From assembly GCA_963792075.1 (NCBI GenBank), contig CAWBUW010000012.1:2604001-2668000 (forward strand): a stretch of DNA of 64,000 nucleotides, written 5' to 3'. Numbering within the stretch: the first letter of the stretch is position 1; every line of letters starts with the position of its first letter. This stretch comes from CAWBUW01 sp963792075 (GTDB lineage: Bacteria > Chloroflexota > Anaerolineae > Anaerolineales > UBA4823). The translations under genes and the position numbers were made by a program. Shown here one piece after another: positions 8,667 to 16,987 of the stretch. Below the pieces are notes generated by a model that worked only from the letters and a program-made list of their open reading frames with translations, searched no databases and was not told the origin of the DNA.

Positions 8667-11600
8667 TCAAGGGGTCCAACGACTGGCGCCGCCGCTTGTG
8701 GCAAACCAGACCGCACCGGAAGGATCTGTGTAAATATCGGTAACATTGGGATGCGCTAATCCGTCCTGTATGTCATAGCTTGTCCAGGTGTCATTGGAAT
8801 AGCGTAGCGCGCCTTCCCAATACGCCCCAAACCACAGGCTGCCATCCTGGGCCAGTGCGGCGCTGGTGAAATAGTTCCCTGAGCCGGGAAGGCTTCCGTC
8901 ATCGACCGAGAACCGTTTCCATTCGTCCGAGGCCAGGCGGTAAATTCCATCCCCTCCCGTAGTTACCCATAGTGCGCCATCTGCGGCTTCAGCAATATCC
9001 GTTGCCATTTCCATACTTTCATTGAACGTTTTCCCGGCGTAGTAATAAATCCACTCGCCGGAAGGCAAGCGATGGCTGACCCCTTTATCGCTGCCTACCC
9101 AGAGCGAGCCATCCGACGCCAATTTCAGGACATGGATATAATTACCTGGGAGACCGTCGGCGCTGGTTAATATATTAATTATTTGCTTGCCGTCAAAGAC
9201 TGCCAGGCCAAGATCCGTGCCAATCCAGGTCTGCCCATCTGGGGTAAAGGCAACCGCAGTGACGAACTCAGATGGCAATCCCTGGGCAGCGCCGAAATTC
9301 GTTTGTTCGTGGTTGGGAGTGGTGATATAAAGGCCCTCATAGCCGCCGCTGTACAGATCCCCGGATTCGCTCCAGGCGAGCGGAATTGGACAGCAGATAT
9401 CGCTTTCGACAGGTACGGACCAGGTAGAGTTGGCGGTATTCAGGATATCGATCTGGCTATTCCCGTATTCCTTCACAAACCATAACTCGTTGTTCCGCGC
9501 CGGGAAAACGCTGGCATAGCCAAGATATTTAGGCGAATTTGGTACGGTCCAGGCTTTGAATTCACCTGAGTAGCTCAAAAGCCCTTCGTTCCGAGAGCCG
9601 AAAAATAAAACACCGTTCTCATCTTTAACTACGGCGGTCATATCATAGGCCGGAAAGTTGGTGCGCTCTTTCGTATACAAGGTCCATCCGTCATTATCAG
9701 GGTTTAGACTTGCCACGCCACCGCTGGCGGAAAACCAGATCAAGCCAGCATTATCTTCAACAATTCCGGAGATCGTGTAAATGCCATATTCGCTGAGGTT
9801 AGATACCAGGTCAAAGGCATTCCCATTCAATTCGTAAACCGAACCATCCGCTGCCCCAAGCCATAAGCGAGATTTCGAATCAAACCTCATGGCTGTAATG
9901 TTCTCATTCGCCAGCCCCGTGTTCTTGTCAAAGACGGTCCAATTCTGTCCATCAAAATAACCGACACCTGCGGTCGTGGCTACCCAGAGGTGATTGTTTT
10001 CGTCGCCTATAATCTTGTTCACGTTATAGCTCAAGGTGCCTGGGTTCTCCTGGTTTGGATCATCTTCGTGTAGAGAAGGAAAGCCCGGAATCTGTTCCCA
10101 CCTCTCACCATTGAAGCGGTTCAATCCACCCCCAGCAAAGCCGCTGTAAAACGTGGCAGCCCAGAGGGTATCATTTACGAGCGTGATGTCTGAAACGTAA
10201 GCACCATCCAGGCCTTGATCGTAACTATAGTAAGTCCATGTAGACCCATTGTAATAACCGATCCCCTCATCTGTGCTGACCCAATAAGAATTATTTTCCT
10301 TCCCGCTCAATATAGATGTAACCATTGGCCCGGGCAAGCCGTTCTGTACGGTAATGTGCTGATATGTTTTATCGCGCTTGTTCCAGATGGTTACCCCCCC
10401 CTCTCCGCCTGCGAAGATTTCTTCTCCGCGAAGCAATATCGTCAATACAGAGTTGGCTGCCGTCCAGCTTGTCCATTGTCCCCCGACTTTTTCGCCCACT
10501 TCCGGAGTCTGGGAGGGTGGGGCGGCCATGCTGATGACATCGGTAGGTTCTGCAGGTATATTTCGATTGCGGATAATTCTGAACGCCACCGCGCAAATGC
10601 AAACCAGGACGATCACCCCAGCGCAGCTTGCCAGGCTCAAAACCAGATTCTTCCTGCCCCCCGCTGATTTAATTCGCTCCAGGGGAGATTGGTGAACAGG
10701 CGGGGCTTCAACAGGCTGTTCCGGGGAGGGAGGGGGCGCAAACACCGGTTGTGACTGGGAAGCCCGCGCCACTGCGGGCGGCTGCACCGGTTGAGAGAGT
10801 CGCGGCGATTCGGGTTTGGGTGGAGGGGTAAAGCTGACCGGAGCAGGTTTTGGCTGAGCTTGTGTCACCGGGGTGGATATGGCTTCCTGGAAAGCCTGTT
10901 TCCAGGCTGCCAACAGTTCTACCGTATTCGTGTAGCGCTCTTCAGGGGTTTTGGCCAAGGTTTTCAGGACAAAGGCCTCGATGGCTGGGTGGATATCTGG
11001 CCTGATCGTAGAAAGCGGAGGCAGGGGTTCCTGGATCTGCTTCAGGATAACTGCCAGGGGTGTCTCAGCTTCATACGGCACGTGCCCGGTAATCATTTCG
11101 TACAGCACAATCCCGATGGAATATAGATCGGAACGCTGGTCAATTTTCAGCCCCTGGGCCTGTTCAGGGCTCATATAGGCCGGAGTGCCTGTGATTGCAC
11201 CGGTGGCGGTAAATTGAGGAGAGCCCTCGACGAGCTTGGCAATGCCGAAATCCGTCAGAAAGACTTCGCCGCGCTTATCCAGCATGGCATTGGAGGGTTT
11301 TATATCCCGGTGGATGATACCGTTTTCGTGGGCATAACCCAGGGCTTCAACAAGTTGGATGAAGATGCGGTTGATTTCAGGCAAAGGCAGGGGGCCTGCT
11401 TCAAGCCGGTCTTTTAATGTCCCTGCCTCCAGAAAGCGCATCACCAGGTAGGGAATGCCGTTGCTTTCGCCAAAATCGTAAACGGGAAGAATGTGAGGGT
11501 GTTCCAGGCGAGCAATTAAGCGCGCCTCGTGCTGGAACCGGTTATAAAACTCTTTGCTAAAGGCAAATTGGTGAGAAAGGACCTTTAAGGCAACATAACG

Positions 11601-11708
11601 GTCCATGCTGGCATGGTAAGCTTTATACACCGTCGCCATGCCGCCCTGGCCGATCTGATTGATGATTTTATAAGGGCCAAGCATCTGGCCTGGGGGTAAG
11701 TTCAACAT
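8667..11708 (-). CDS. Receptor-like Ser/Thr protein kinase with extracytoplasmic beta-propeller
   Basis: 1013 residues. An N-terminal PknB-type kinase (about 10-280) has a Gly-rich loop IGQGGMATVY, VALK, HRDIKPSN catalytic loop, TDFGIAK and the APE-equivalent SPEQAQ. A Pro-rich linker, a single membrane helix (about 353-378) and some 600 residues of repeated LWVAT/GVGYFDG-type blades follow, resembling two-component-regulator propellers (Reg_prop). It probably senses an outside ligand and signals to cytosolic targets. A much longer frame runs upstream, but ATG 11708 has GGAGG directly before it. It diverges from the L,D-transpeptidase gene. Confidence 0.9.
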   Translation of the reverse strand: MLNLPPGQMLGPYKIINQIGQGGMATVYKAYHASMDRYVALKVLSHQFAFSKEFYNRFQHEARLIARLEHPHILPVYDFGESNGIPYLVMRFLEAGTLKDRLEAGPLPLPEINRIFIQLVEALGYAHENGIIHRDIKPSNAMLDKRGEVFLTDFGIAKLVEGSPQFTATGAITGTPAYMSPEQAQGLKIDQRSDLYSIGIVLYEMITGHVPYEAETPLAVILKQIQEPLPPLSTIRPDIHPAIEAFVLKTLAKTPEERYTNTVELLAAWKQAFQEAISTPVTQAQPKPAPVSFTPPPKPESPRLSQPVQPPAVARASQSQPVFAPPPSPEQPVEAPPVHQSPLERIKSAGGRKNLVLSLASCAGVIVLVCICAVAFRIIRNRNIPAEPTDVISMAAPPSQTPEVGEKVGGQWTSWTAANSVLTILLRGEEIFAGGEGGVTIWNKRDKTYQHITVQNGLPGPMVTSILSGKENNSYWVSTDEGIGYYNGSTWTYYSYDQGLDGAYVSDITLVNDTLWAATFYSGFAGGGLNRFNGERWEQIPGFPSLHEDDPNQENPGTLSYNVNKIIGDENNHLWVATTAGVGYFDGQNWTVFDKNTGLANENITAMRFDSKSRLWLGAADGSVYELNGNAFDLVSNLSEYGIYTISGIVEDNAGLIWFSASGGVASLNPDNDGWTLYTKERTNFPAYDMTAVVKDENGVLFFGSRNEGLLSYSGEFKAWTVPNSPKYLGYASVFPARNNELWFVKEYGNSQIDILNTANSTWSVPVESDICCPIPLAWSESGDLYSGGYEGLYITTPNHEQTNFGAAQGLPSEFVTAVAFTPDGQTWIGTDLGLAVFDGKQIINILTSADGLPGNYIHVLKLASDGSLWVGSDKGVSHRLPSGEWIYYYAGKTFNESMEMATDIAEAADGALWVTTGGDGIYRLASDEWKRFSVDDGSLPGSGNYFTSAALAQDGSLWFGAYWEGALRYSNDTWTSYDIQDGLAHPNVTDIYTDPSGAVWFATSGGASRWTP

Positions 11709-11748
11709 AAGGCCTCCGGAAATGTGGAGAGAAATCGTCTGCAAAAGA

Positions 11749-11777
11749 ATCCTACACGGAATAACCTTACAGGTCAA
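11749..11777 (-). promoter_or_regulatory. Promoter of the kinase gene
   Basis: On the minus strand TTGACC (11777-11772), a 17-base spacer and TAGGAT (11754-11749). It lies about 40 bases before the chosen ATG and inside the region that would otherwise be read as an N-terminal extension. Confidence 0.55.
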
Positions 11778-11844
11778 GTGGCTATCCCCAGAATTGACAT
11801 ACATCTTCTCACGGATTCTTAATCCCAATTTGCCATCCAATTTA

Positions 11845-11873
11845 TTGACCTTGCTGCAGTTTGCGATTATGCT
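11845..11873 (+). promoter_or_regulatory. Promoter of the L,D-transpeptidase operon
   Basis: TTGACC (11845-11850), 17-base spacer, TATGCT (11868-11873). Transcription would begin near 11880, four bases before ATG 11884, giving a nearly leaderless mRNA. An in-frame ATG at 11869 lies inside this -10 box. Confidence 0.5.
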
Positions 11874-11883
11874 TAACCGTTAT

Positions 11884-13005
11884 ATGAATGACCATCCAAT
11901 TTCACGACGTGCATTTCTTAAACTGGCCGCTATGAGCGCGGCCGGGGTGGGCCTCAGCGGCTGGGGAAAGTATTTTCCGGCGCAAGCCGCAGGGCTGCTT
12001 CTGCCTGAGTTCCCCAAGAGTGATCGGCTTGGACGGGTAGTTGTGGGGAAAGTGGATGTCAAGGCGCGGCCTGACCAAGATAGTCCAAATAATGGAGTAT
12101 TATATGAAGACGCCATCGTTCCCTGGATGCGCGAGGTCGTTGGCAGGAAACCTTATTACATCAACCAACGCTGGGTAGAGACCCCGGACGGGTTCATTTA
12201 TGGACCCTACCTCCAACCGGTGCGGAATTTCCCCAACCAGCCCGTGCAAGCCCTGCAGCAGACTGACATGGGCAGCGGCATGTGGGTTGAAGTCACCGTC
12301 CCTTATGCAGACGTTATCCTCATCAACAAGCCATCCTCAAAGTCCTGGATAGCTGCCCGGCAGGAACAAAACCTTCCCGTGCGGGTTTATTATGGGCAGG
12401 TGTTTTATGCGGATACCATTCAGGTCAACGACCAGGGCCAGGTGCTGTACCGGGTGAACCCGAATTATTTCGGCGGCGTGGATATGTTTTGGGTGCCGGC
12501 TGAAGCGCTGCGGCCGATCCTCGCAGATGAAGTGAAGCCCATTTCTGCGGATGTGGAAGACAAACGTATCGTTGTGGATGTATTACAGCAGTCGCTTTCA
12601 TGTTATGAAGGCAATTCGGAGGTCTTCTACTGTAGAGTATCCACAGGCGCCAAGTATGATATGTATGGTAACCCGGTAGAAAAATGGTCAACCCCTGTAG
12701 GGCAGCACAAAGTCACCCGTAAATATATCTCTTTGCAAATGAGCGGGGGAACGACGGGGGCGGGTTATGATCTGCCCGGCATCGGCTGGACCTCCATTTT
12801 TGCGACGGGGGGGGTGGCAATCCATTCCACTTTTTGGCATTACGATTACGGTGTCCCGCGCTCTCATGGCTGCGTGAACGTGCTTCCGGAGCACGCCAAA
12901 TGGATATTTCTCTGGACCTTGCCGGTGGTGAGCTATGCGGCGGGTATGAACGATATTACCGTGACCGGGGATGCAAGTACACCGGTTGAAGTCAAAGAAG
13001 GATAA
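11884..13005 (+). CDS. Tat-exported L,D-transpeptidase (YkuD family)
   Basis: 373 residues from ATG 11884. A twin-arginine signal (SRRAFLKLAAMSAAGVGLSG) opens the protein, followed by an SH3-like region and the YkuD catalytic domain (about 215-345), with the conserved His in AIHSTFWH and the SHGCVNV motif (nucleophile C330). Such enzymes make 3-3 peptidoglycan cross-links or attach proteins to the wall. Earlier in-frame starts exist (11722, 11869), but they precede or overlap the promoter. It is followed after 9 bases by ccdA, consistent with redox-controlled extracytoplasmic cysteine chemistry. Confidence 0.88.
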   Translation: MNDHPISRRAFLKLAAMSAAGVGLSGWGKYFPAQAAGLLLPEFPKSDRLGRVVVGKVDVKARPDQDSPNNGVLYEDAIVPWMREVVGRKPYYINQRWVETPDGFIYGPYLQPVRNFPNQPVQALQQTDMGSGMWVEVTVPYADVILINKPSSKSWIAARQEQNLPVRVYYGQVFYADTIQVNDQGQVLYRVNPNYFGGVDMFWVPAEALRPILADEVKPISADVEDKRIVVDVLQQSLSCYEGNSEVFYCRVSTGAKYDMYGNPVEKWSTPVGQHKVTRKYISLQMSGGTTGAGYDLPGIGWTSIFATGGVAIHSTFWHYDYGVPRSHGCVNVLPEHAKWIFLWTLPVVSYAAGMNDITVTGDASTPVEVKEG

Positions 13006-13014
13006 ACGATCGTT

Positions 13015-13734
13015 ATGAATTCAAACCTCACTTTGGGCCTGGCCTTCTTGGCTGGATTACTCTCTTTCCTATCGCCCTGTGTACTTGCGTTAGTCCCCGC
13101 GTACATTGGCTATCTGGGGGGGCGGACGGCAGGATCCGGACAATCTGCCAGTCAGGACCGTTGGTTAACGCTGTCGCATGGCCTGGCTTTTGTCCTGGGA
13201 TTTAGCGTTGTCTTTATTTCGCTTGGAATTGCCACCTCTGCTTTAGGCGGGCTGCTGTATGATCTGCGTAATTTGCTTTCTAAAGTGGGCGGGCTGCTGG
13301 TGATCATTTTCGGCATCCACATGATCGGGATTTACCGTATACCTTTTTTAGAGTACGATCTGCGCAAACAAAATTTACCGGATCCAAAATTAGGCTACCT
13401 CTCTTCAGCCTTGATGGGGGTCTTCTTCTCGGCTGGTTGGTCGCCTTGTGTTGGGCCTGTATTGGGATCCATCCTGACCGTTGTGTTCAACGGTGGCTCG
13501 ATCTGGTTTGGAGGGTGGATGCTGACAGCATATTCTGCTGGCCTGGCAGTCCCCTTCCTCCTGGCGGCGCTTGGGATTGGCTGGGTAACCATCCTGATCC
13601 GCCGCTATGGCAAGGTCACGCGCTATGTGGAAATCGTAATGGGTATCATCCTGGTGGTTGTGGGCGTCATGTTATTTTCGGGCACGTTTGAGACCCTGGC
13701 GCGCTTCGCCCCGTTTATCAACTTTGGGCTTTAA
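13015..13734 (+). CDS. ccdA: CcdA-type thiol-disulfide transporter
   Basis: 239 residues with six predicted membrane helices. Redox cysteines lie in the two pseudo-symmetric motifs FLSPCV (C22) and SPCVGP (C145). CcdA moves reducing equivalents from cytosolic thioredoxin across the membrane to extracytoplasmic thioredoxin-like proteins, for example in cytochrome c maturation. No cytochrome c or ResA-type gene is adjacent; the neighbours are the L,D-transpeptidase (whose catalytic residue is a cysteine) and a glutaredoxin-like fusion, which suggests a wall-related redox role (inference). Confidence 0.9.
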   Translation: MNSNLTLGLAFLAGLLSFLSPCVLALVPAYIGYLGGRTAGSGQSASQDRWLTLSHGLAFVLGFSVVFISLGIATSALGGLLYDLRNLLSKVGGLLVIIFGIHMIGIYRIPFLEYDLRKQNLPDPKLGYLSSALMGVFFSAGWSPCVGPVLGSILTVVFNGGSIWFGGWMLTAYSAGLAVPFLLAALGIGWVTILIRRYGKVTRYVEIVMGIILVVVGVMLFSGTFETLARFAPFINFGL

Positions 13735-13747
13735 TTGGAGTTTTTGA

Positions 13748-14755
13748 ATGATCGAAGTAACTTTATATAGTCGCCAGGACTGCCACTTGTGCGAATTGGC
13801 CCAGGAAGCCTTGAATGCGCTTCAAACCGCTGTGCCTCATCATTTGAACGTGATTGATGTGGACAGCGATCCGAAATTGCAGAAAGAATTCGGATTTGAA
13901 GTGCCGGTGATCGTTGTGGGTCCATACACGCTCCGGGCCCCCATCGACGCCAAAGATTTGGAAATTTCCTTGCGCGCCGCAGAACACCGCGACCGGCAGA
14001 TTGAACAAATCGATCAAGACATCGCCACTGGTAAAGCGCAGATCGAGCTGGCCTGGACAGGTTCGGACAGTTTTTCCCTATGGCTTTCCAGACATTACCT
14101 GGCCTTATTGAATATCCTGGTCGTCGTGTATTTGGGCTTGCCCTTCCTGGCGCCAGTGCTCATGAATGCCGGTTGGACAACCCCTGCCCATTGGATCTAT
14201 ACCGGGTATAGTTATGTCTGCCATCAACTGGCCTATCGTTCCTGGTTCCTGTTTGGTGAACAGGCGGTATACCCGCGCGCCTTAGCTGGCCTCGACGGGT
14301 TGAAAACTTTGAACGAGGTATCCGGAATCAACGATAATGACCTCCTGGCCACGCGCAATTTTACGGGTGACAGCCACATTGGATACAAAGTTGCATTATG
14401 TGAACGGGATGTGGCGATTTATGCCGGTATTCTGTTATTCGGCTTGCTGTACGGCCTGTTCAAGAGGAAATTTCCTAAGATTCCCTGGTATCTTTGGCTC
14501 ATCCTGGCGATCTTCCCGATTGGGCTGGATGGATTTAGCCAATTGATTACCCAGCTTTTCGCCGCATTGCCGGATCGGGAGAGCACCCCCTTCCTGCGGA
14601 CACTCACCGGTTTCATGTTTGGATTTTTCTCCTGCTGGTATTTTTATCCGATGGTTGAAGAGTCCATGAAAGAGTCACTGGATTATTTGGGATTAAAGTT
14701 ACAGCGTTACACCAAGCAGCAATCTTACAAGCTTAGGAAGGTCTCTCAAGACTGA
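13748..14755 (+). CDS. Glutaredoxin-like domain fused to DUF2085 membrane domain
   Basis: 335 residues. Residues 1-80 are a glutaredoxin/DUF836-like fold with a C12-H-L-C15 redox motif and a cis-Pro region (FEVPVIVVG). From about residue 115 to 320 is a DUF2085 membrane domain with signatures YVCHQLAYRSW, FGEQ, LCERDVAIYAG and PIGLDGFSQ. DUF2085 has no established function. The fusion and its place 13 bases after ccdA suggest that electrons from CcdA or cytosolic thiols reach a membrane partner through it. The C-terminal tail is basic. Confidence 0.85.
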   Translation: MIEVTLYSRQDCHLCELAQEALNALQTAVPHHLNVIDVDSDPKLQKEFGFEVPVIVVGPYTLRAPIDAKDLEISLRAAEHRDRQIEQIDQDIATGKAQIELAWTGSDSFSLWLSRHYLALLNILVVVYLGLPFLAPVLMNAGWTTPAHWIYTGYSYVCHQLAYRSWFLFGEQAVYPRALAGLDGLKTLNEVSGINDNDLLATRNFTGDSHIGYKVALCERDVAIYAGILLFGLLYGLFKRKFPKIPWYLWLILAIFPIGLDGFSQLITQLFAALPDRESTPFLRTLTGFMFGFFSCWYFYPMVEESMKESLDYLGLKLQRYTKQQSYKLRKVSQD

Positions 14756-14756
14756 T

Positions 14757-15552
14757 ATGCTGCTTCAACAGCCTGACTCCCTTCGATACTATACATTTAA
14801 ATCTTTGAGCGATGAAAAGGTCACCCAGGCTGTTTTTACGCGGCTGAGGAGGGGTGAGCCCAGCGCCCTGGGCAGCCTTAAATCTTGGCGGAACGGTAGG
14901 AGACGCGCCCGAAAATGTGGTGGAGAACCGCAGGCGAGTTTTTCAAGCGGTAGGTAAAAAAGTAGAGAGCCTTTTCGACGTCTGGCAAGTGCACAGTGCG
15001 GATGTAGTGCGAGCCGATTCTCCTCGCCCGCTGCATTTACCCCACCGCCTGGCAGATGCGATCCTTACGGATCGTCCGGAAGTAACCCTGTTCATGCGTT
15101 TTGCGGATTGTGTCCCGATTTTCGTTTATGATCCGCTGCATCAAGCGGTCGGATTGGTACATGCCGGCTGGCAGGGAACGGTGAAGCGGGTGATCACAAA
15201 TGCGATCCACGCCATGCAAGCGGAATATGGCACGGCCCCCCAGGATGTCATCGCCACGATCGGGCCATCGATTGGGGCTCATCATTATCAGGTGGGCGCA
15301 GACGTTATTAATGAAGTAAGATCGGTTTTTGGACAAGATGCCCAATCTCTTTTAAGCGAGGATGAAGGGGAGACCCGGCTTGATCTATGGCAGGCCAACC
15401 GGCTGCTTTTAGAACAGGCCGGTGTGAGGCGCATCGAGGTGGCTGGAATTTGTACGGCATGCCATCCCGAGGATTGGTTTTCCCACCGGGGCGAAAAAGG
15501 TAAAACGGGCCGTTTTGGCGCTATCCTTGCTTTGAAGGACTCCTGCGAATGA
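14757..15552 (+). CDS. pgeF: PgeF/YfiH laccase-domain protein, frameshifted near the N-terminus
   Basis: Copper/zinc 'laccase domain' family (YlmD/YfiH/LACC1-like), with purine-nucleoside phosphorylase/deaminase activity reported for family members. Metal ligands are visible: His in WQVHSADV, Cys in FADCVPI and His in HAGWQGT. The N-terminal 30 codons (LRYYTF..QAVFTRL) are read from ATG 14757, but the rest is in another frame from about 14848. Removing one base (A14847) restores the family sequence FTRLGGVSPAPWAALNLGG. This is either a real mutation or a sequence error. Translation from GTG 14854 could still give most of the fold. It overlaps the next gene (ATGA). Confidence 0.85.
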
Positions 15553-16292
15553 AGGGAAATGAGCCAGGCCTGGAAATCCAACAGCGTTACGAGAGCACGT
15601 TGGAAAAGATAGAAGCTGCTGCCCGCTCATCCGGAAGAAGCCCTGCCGAAGTCCACCTGGTGGTGGTGACCAAAATGCACCCGGTAGAATCAATCCGGGC
15701 TGTGGTGGCAGCAGGGGCGAGCGTATTGGGTGAGAACTACGCCGACGAGGCGCTTCCCAAGATCGAAGCTCTGCGAGATTATCCCGGTCTGCAATGGCAT
15801 ATGATCGGTCACGTGCAGAGGCGTAAGGCAGGCATCGTGGTGGAACAATTTAGCTATTTGCATTCATTGGATAGCCTGAAGCTTGCTGAACGCCTGAACC
15901 GCCTGGCAGGAGAGACTGGAAGGCGGTTCTCCGTTTTGCTGGAATGTAATGTAAGCGGGGAGGCGAATAAGACGGGATTTGCAGCCTGGGATGAGCGCGC
16001 CTGGCCCAGTCTGGTGGCGGAGATAGAACCGGTTTTGGCCCTGCCTCATTTGGAAATACGGGGTACGATGACGATGGCGCCCTTTTTTGATTTACCCGAA
16101 CCGGCGCGACCGTATTTTCGCAAATTACGCCAATTGCAATCGTTCTTGAGCAGCCAGTTTCCAGGGACCTGTTGGGATGAACTATCTATGGGAATGAGCG
16201 GTGATTTTGAGGTGGCGATTCAAGAAGGCGCAACTTGGGTGCGTATTGGCACCCATATTATGGGGTCGCGCCACAACCTGGGAGGTGACTGA
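15549..16292 (+). CDS. yggS: YggS/PLPBP family pyridoxal-phosphate homeostasis protein
   Basis: 247 residues, a single alanine-racemase-N-type TIM barrel. The PLP lysine is in VVVTKMHP, followed by GENYADEALPKI, WHMIGHVQRRK, an HSLDS motif and the phosphate site MGMSGDFEVAI..RIGTHIMG. Family members bind PLP and buffer its level without a known catalytic reaction. It overlaps pgeF by 4 bases and is directly followed by yggT. Confidence 0.93.
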   Translation: MKGNEPGLEIQQRYESTLEKIEAAARSSGRSPAEVHLVVVTKMHPVESIRAVVAAGASVLGENYADEALPKIEALRDYPGLQWHMIGHVQRRKAGIVVEQFSYLHSLDSLKLAERLNRLAGETGRRFSVLLECNVSGEANKTGFAAWDERAWPSLVAEIEPVLALPHLEIRGTMTMAPFFDLPEPARPYFRKLRQLQSFLSSQFPGTCWDELSMGMSGDFEVAIQEGATWVRIGTHIMGSRHNLGGD

Positions 16293-16550
16293 ATGGTAAG
16301 TTCTGTCGTATATACGTTGGTGCGCTTATTCGGGCTGGTGATCATCGTGTATGTATTGTTATCTTATTTCCTCTCACCTTATCACCCTGTCCGGGAGACG
16401 CTGAACCGGTTCGTTGAGCCATTGCTGTATCCAATCCGCCGGGTGGTACCAGCCGTGGGGGGGCTCGATTTTAGCCCTTTGATTTTGTTGATCCTGGTGC
16501 AAGTGATCGGGCAAATCCTGGTGATGTTTTTACATTCTTTGGGCTTTTAG
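16293..16550 (+). CDS. yggT: YggT family membrane protein
   Basis: 85 residues with two hydrophobic helices (about 5-27 and 55-83) separated by the family segment SPYHPVRETLNRFVEPLLYPIRR. The start codon directly abuts the yggS stop. YggT proteins accompany cell-division and PLP-homeostasis genes; the biochemical role is unclear. Confidence 0.88.
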   Translation: MVSSVVYTLVRLFGLVIIVYVLLSYFLSPYHPVRETLNRFVEPLLYPIRRVVPAVGGLDFSPLILLILVQVIGQILVMFLHSLGF

Positions 16551-16558
16551 TATATAAT
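16529..16558 (+). promoter_or_regulatory. Promoter before yggU
   Basis: TTTACA (16529-16534), 18-base spacer, TATAAT (16553-16558). It overlaps the end of yggT and lies 45 bases before yggU. Confidence 0.5.
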
Positions 16559-16603
16559 TGGCCATAAGCCTGATTGGCCGAAGATATCTGAGAAGAGGCC
16601 CTA

Positions 16604-16921
16604 ATGAGTATGCAGAAATTCCACTTACATGATGGTAAGAAGGGTTCAGCAATTGGAATACGGATTACACCGCGTGCAAGACAGAATGAAGTGGTTGAAA
16701 TCCGGAGTGATGGCACCGTGCGCATCCGTTTAAAAGAGGCTGTAGTCGATGGCAGCGCGAATAACGCGCTCGTCGAATATTTAGCGGAAATTTTAGGCGT
16801 CCCGGCCGCGGGAATTGAAATTGTGGCTGGCCTGACTGGCGCGGATAAGCTTGTCACGATCCTTGACCTGGATTCAGAAGCGGTGCACCAACGCATTATT
16901 GGGTACTTATCCGCTGAGTAA
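16604..16921 (+). CDS. yggU: DUF167/YggU family protein
   Basis: 105 residues. The DUF167 core is visible: IRITPRARQNEV, RIRLKEAVVDGSANNALVEYLAEIL, and the VAGLTGADKLVTI strand. Function is unknown; the gene is commonly linked to yggS-yggT as here. Start at 16604 or the next in-frame ATG (16610). A convergent hairpin terminator follows. Confidence 0.88.
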   Translation: MSMQKFHLHDGKKGSAIGIRITPRARQNEVVEIRSDGTVRIRLKEAVVDGSANNALVEYLAEILGVPAAGIEIVAGLTGADKLVTILDLDSEAVHQRIIGYLSAE

Positions 16922-16935
16922 ATATTATAAATCAT

Positions 16936-16978
16936 ACGAAAAAGTGGCAGTGCGCGGAGCGCACTGCCACTTTTTCGT
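16936..16978. terminator. 20-bp hairpin with GGA loop, convergent terminator
   Basis: Perfect stem 16936-16955 with 16959-16978 and loop GGA. The arm ends in CTTTTTCG, giving T-richness inside the stem. It lies between convergent yggU and the NACHT gene, so a bidirectional terminator is reasonable. It carries the GC-NNN-GC core. Confidence 0.75.
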
Positions 16979-16987
16979 GTTCCTTTT

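Noticed and set aside
14757..14957. Independent 66-residue gene
   Set aside because: It is the N-terminus of pgeF before a frameshift; its later residues are nonsense.
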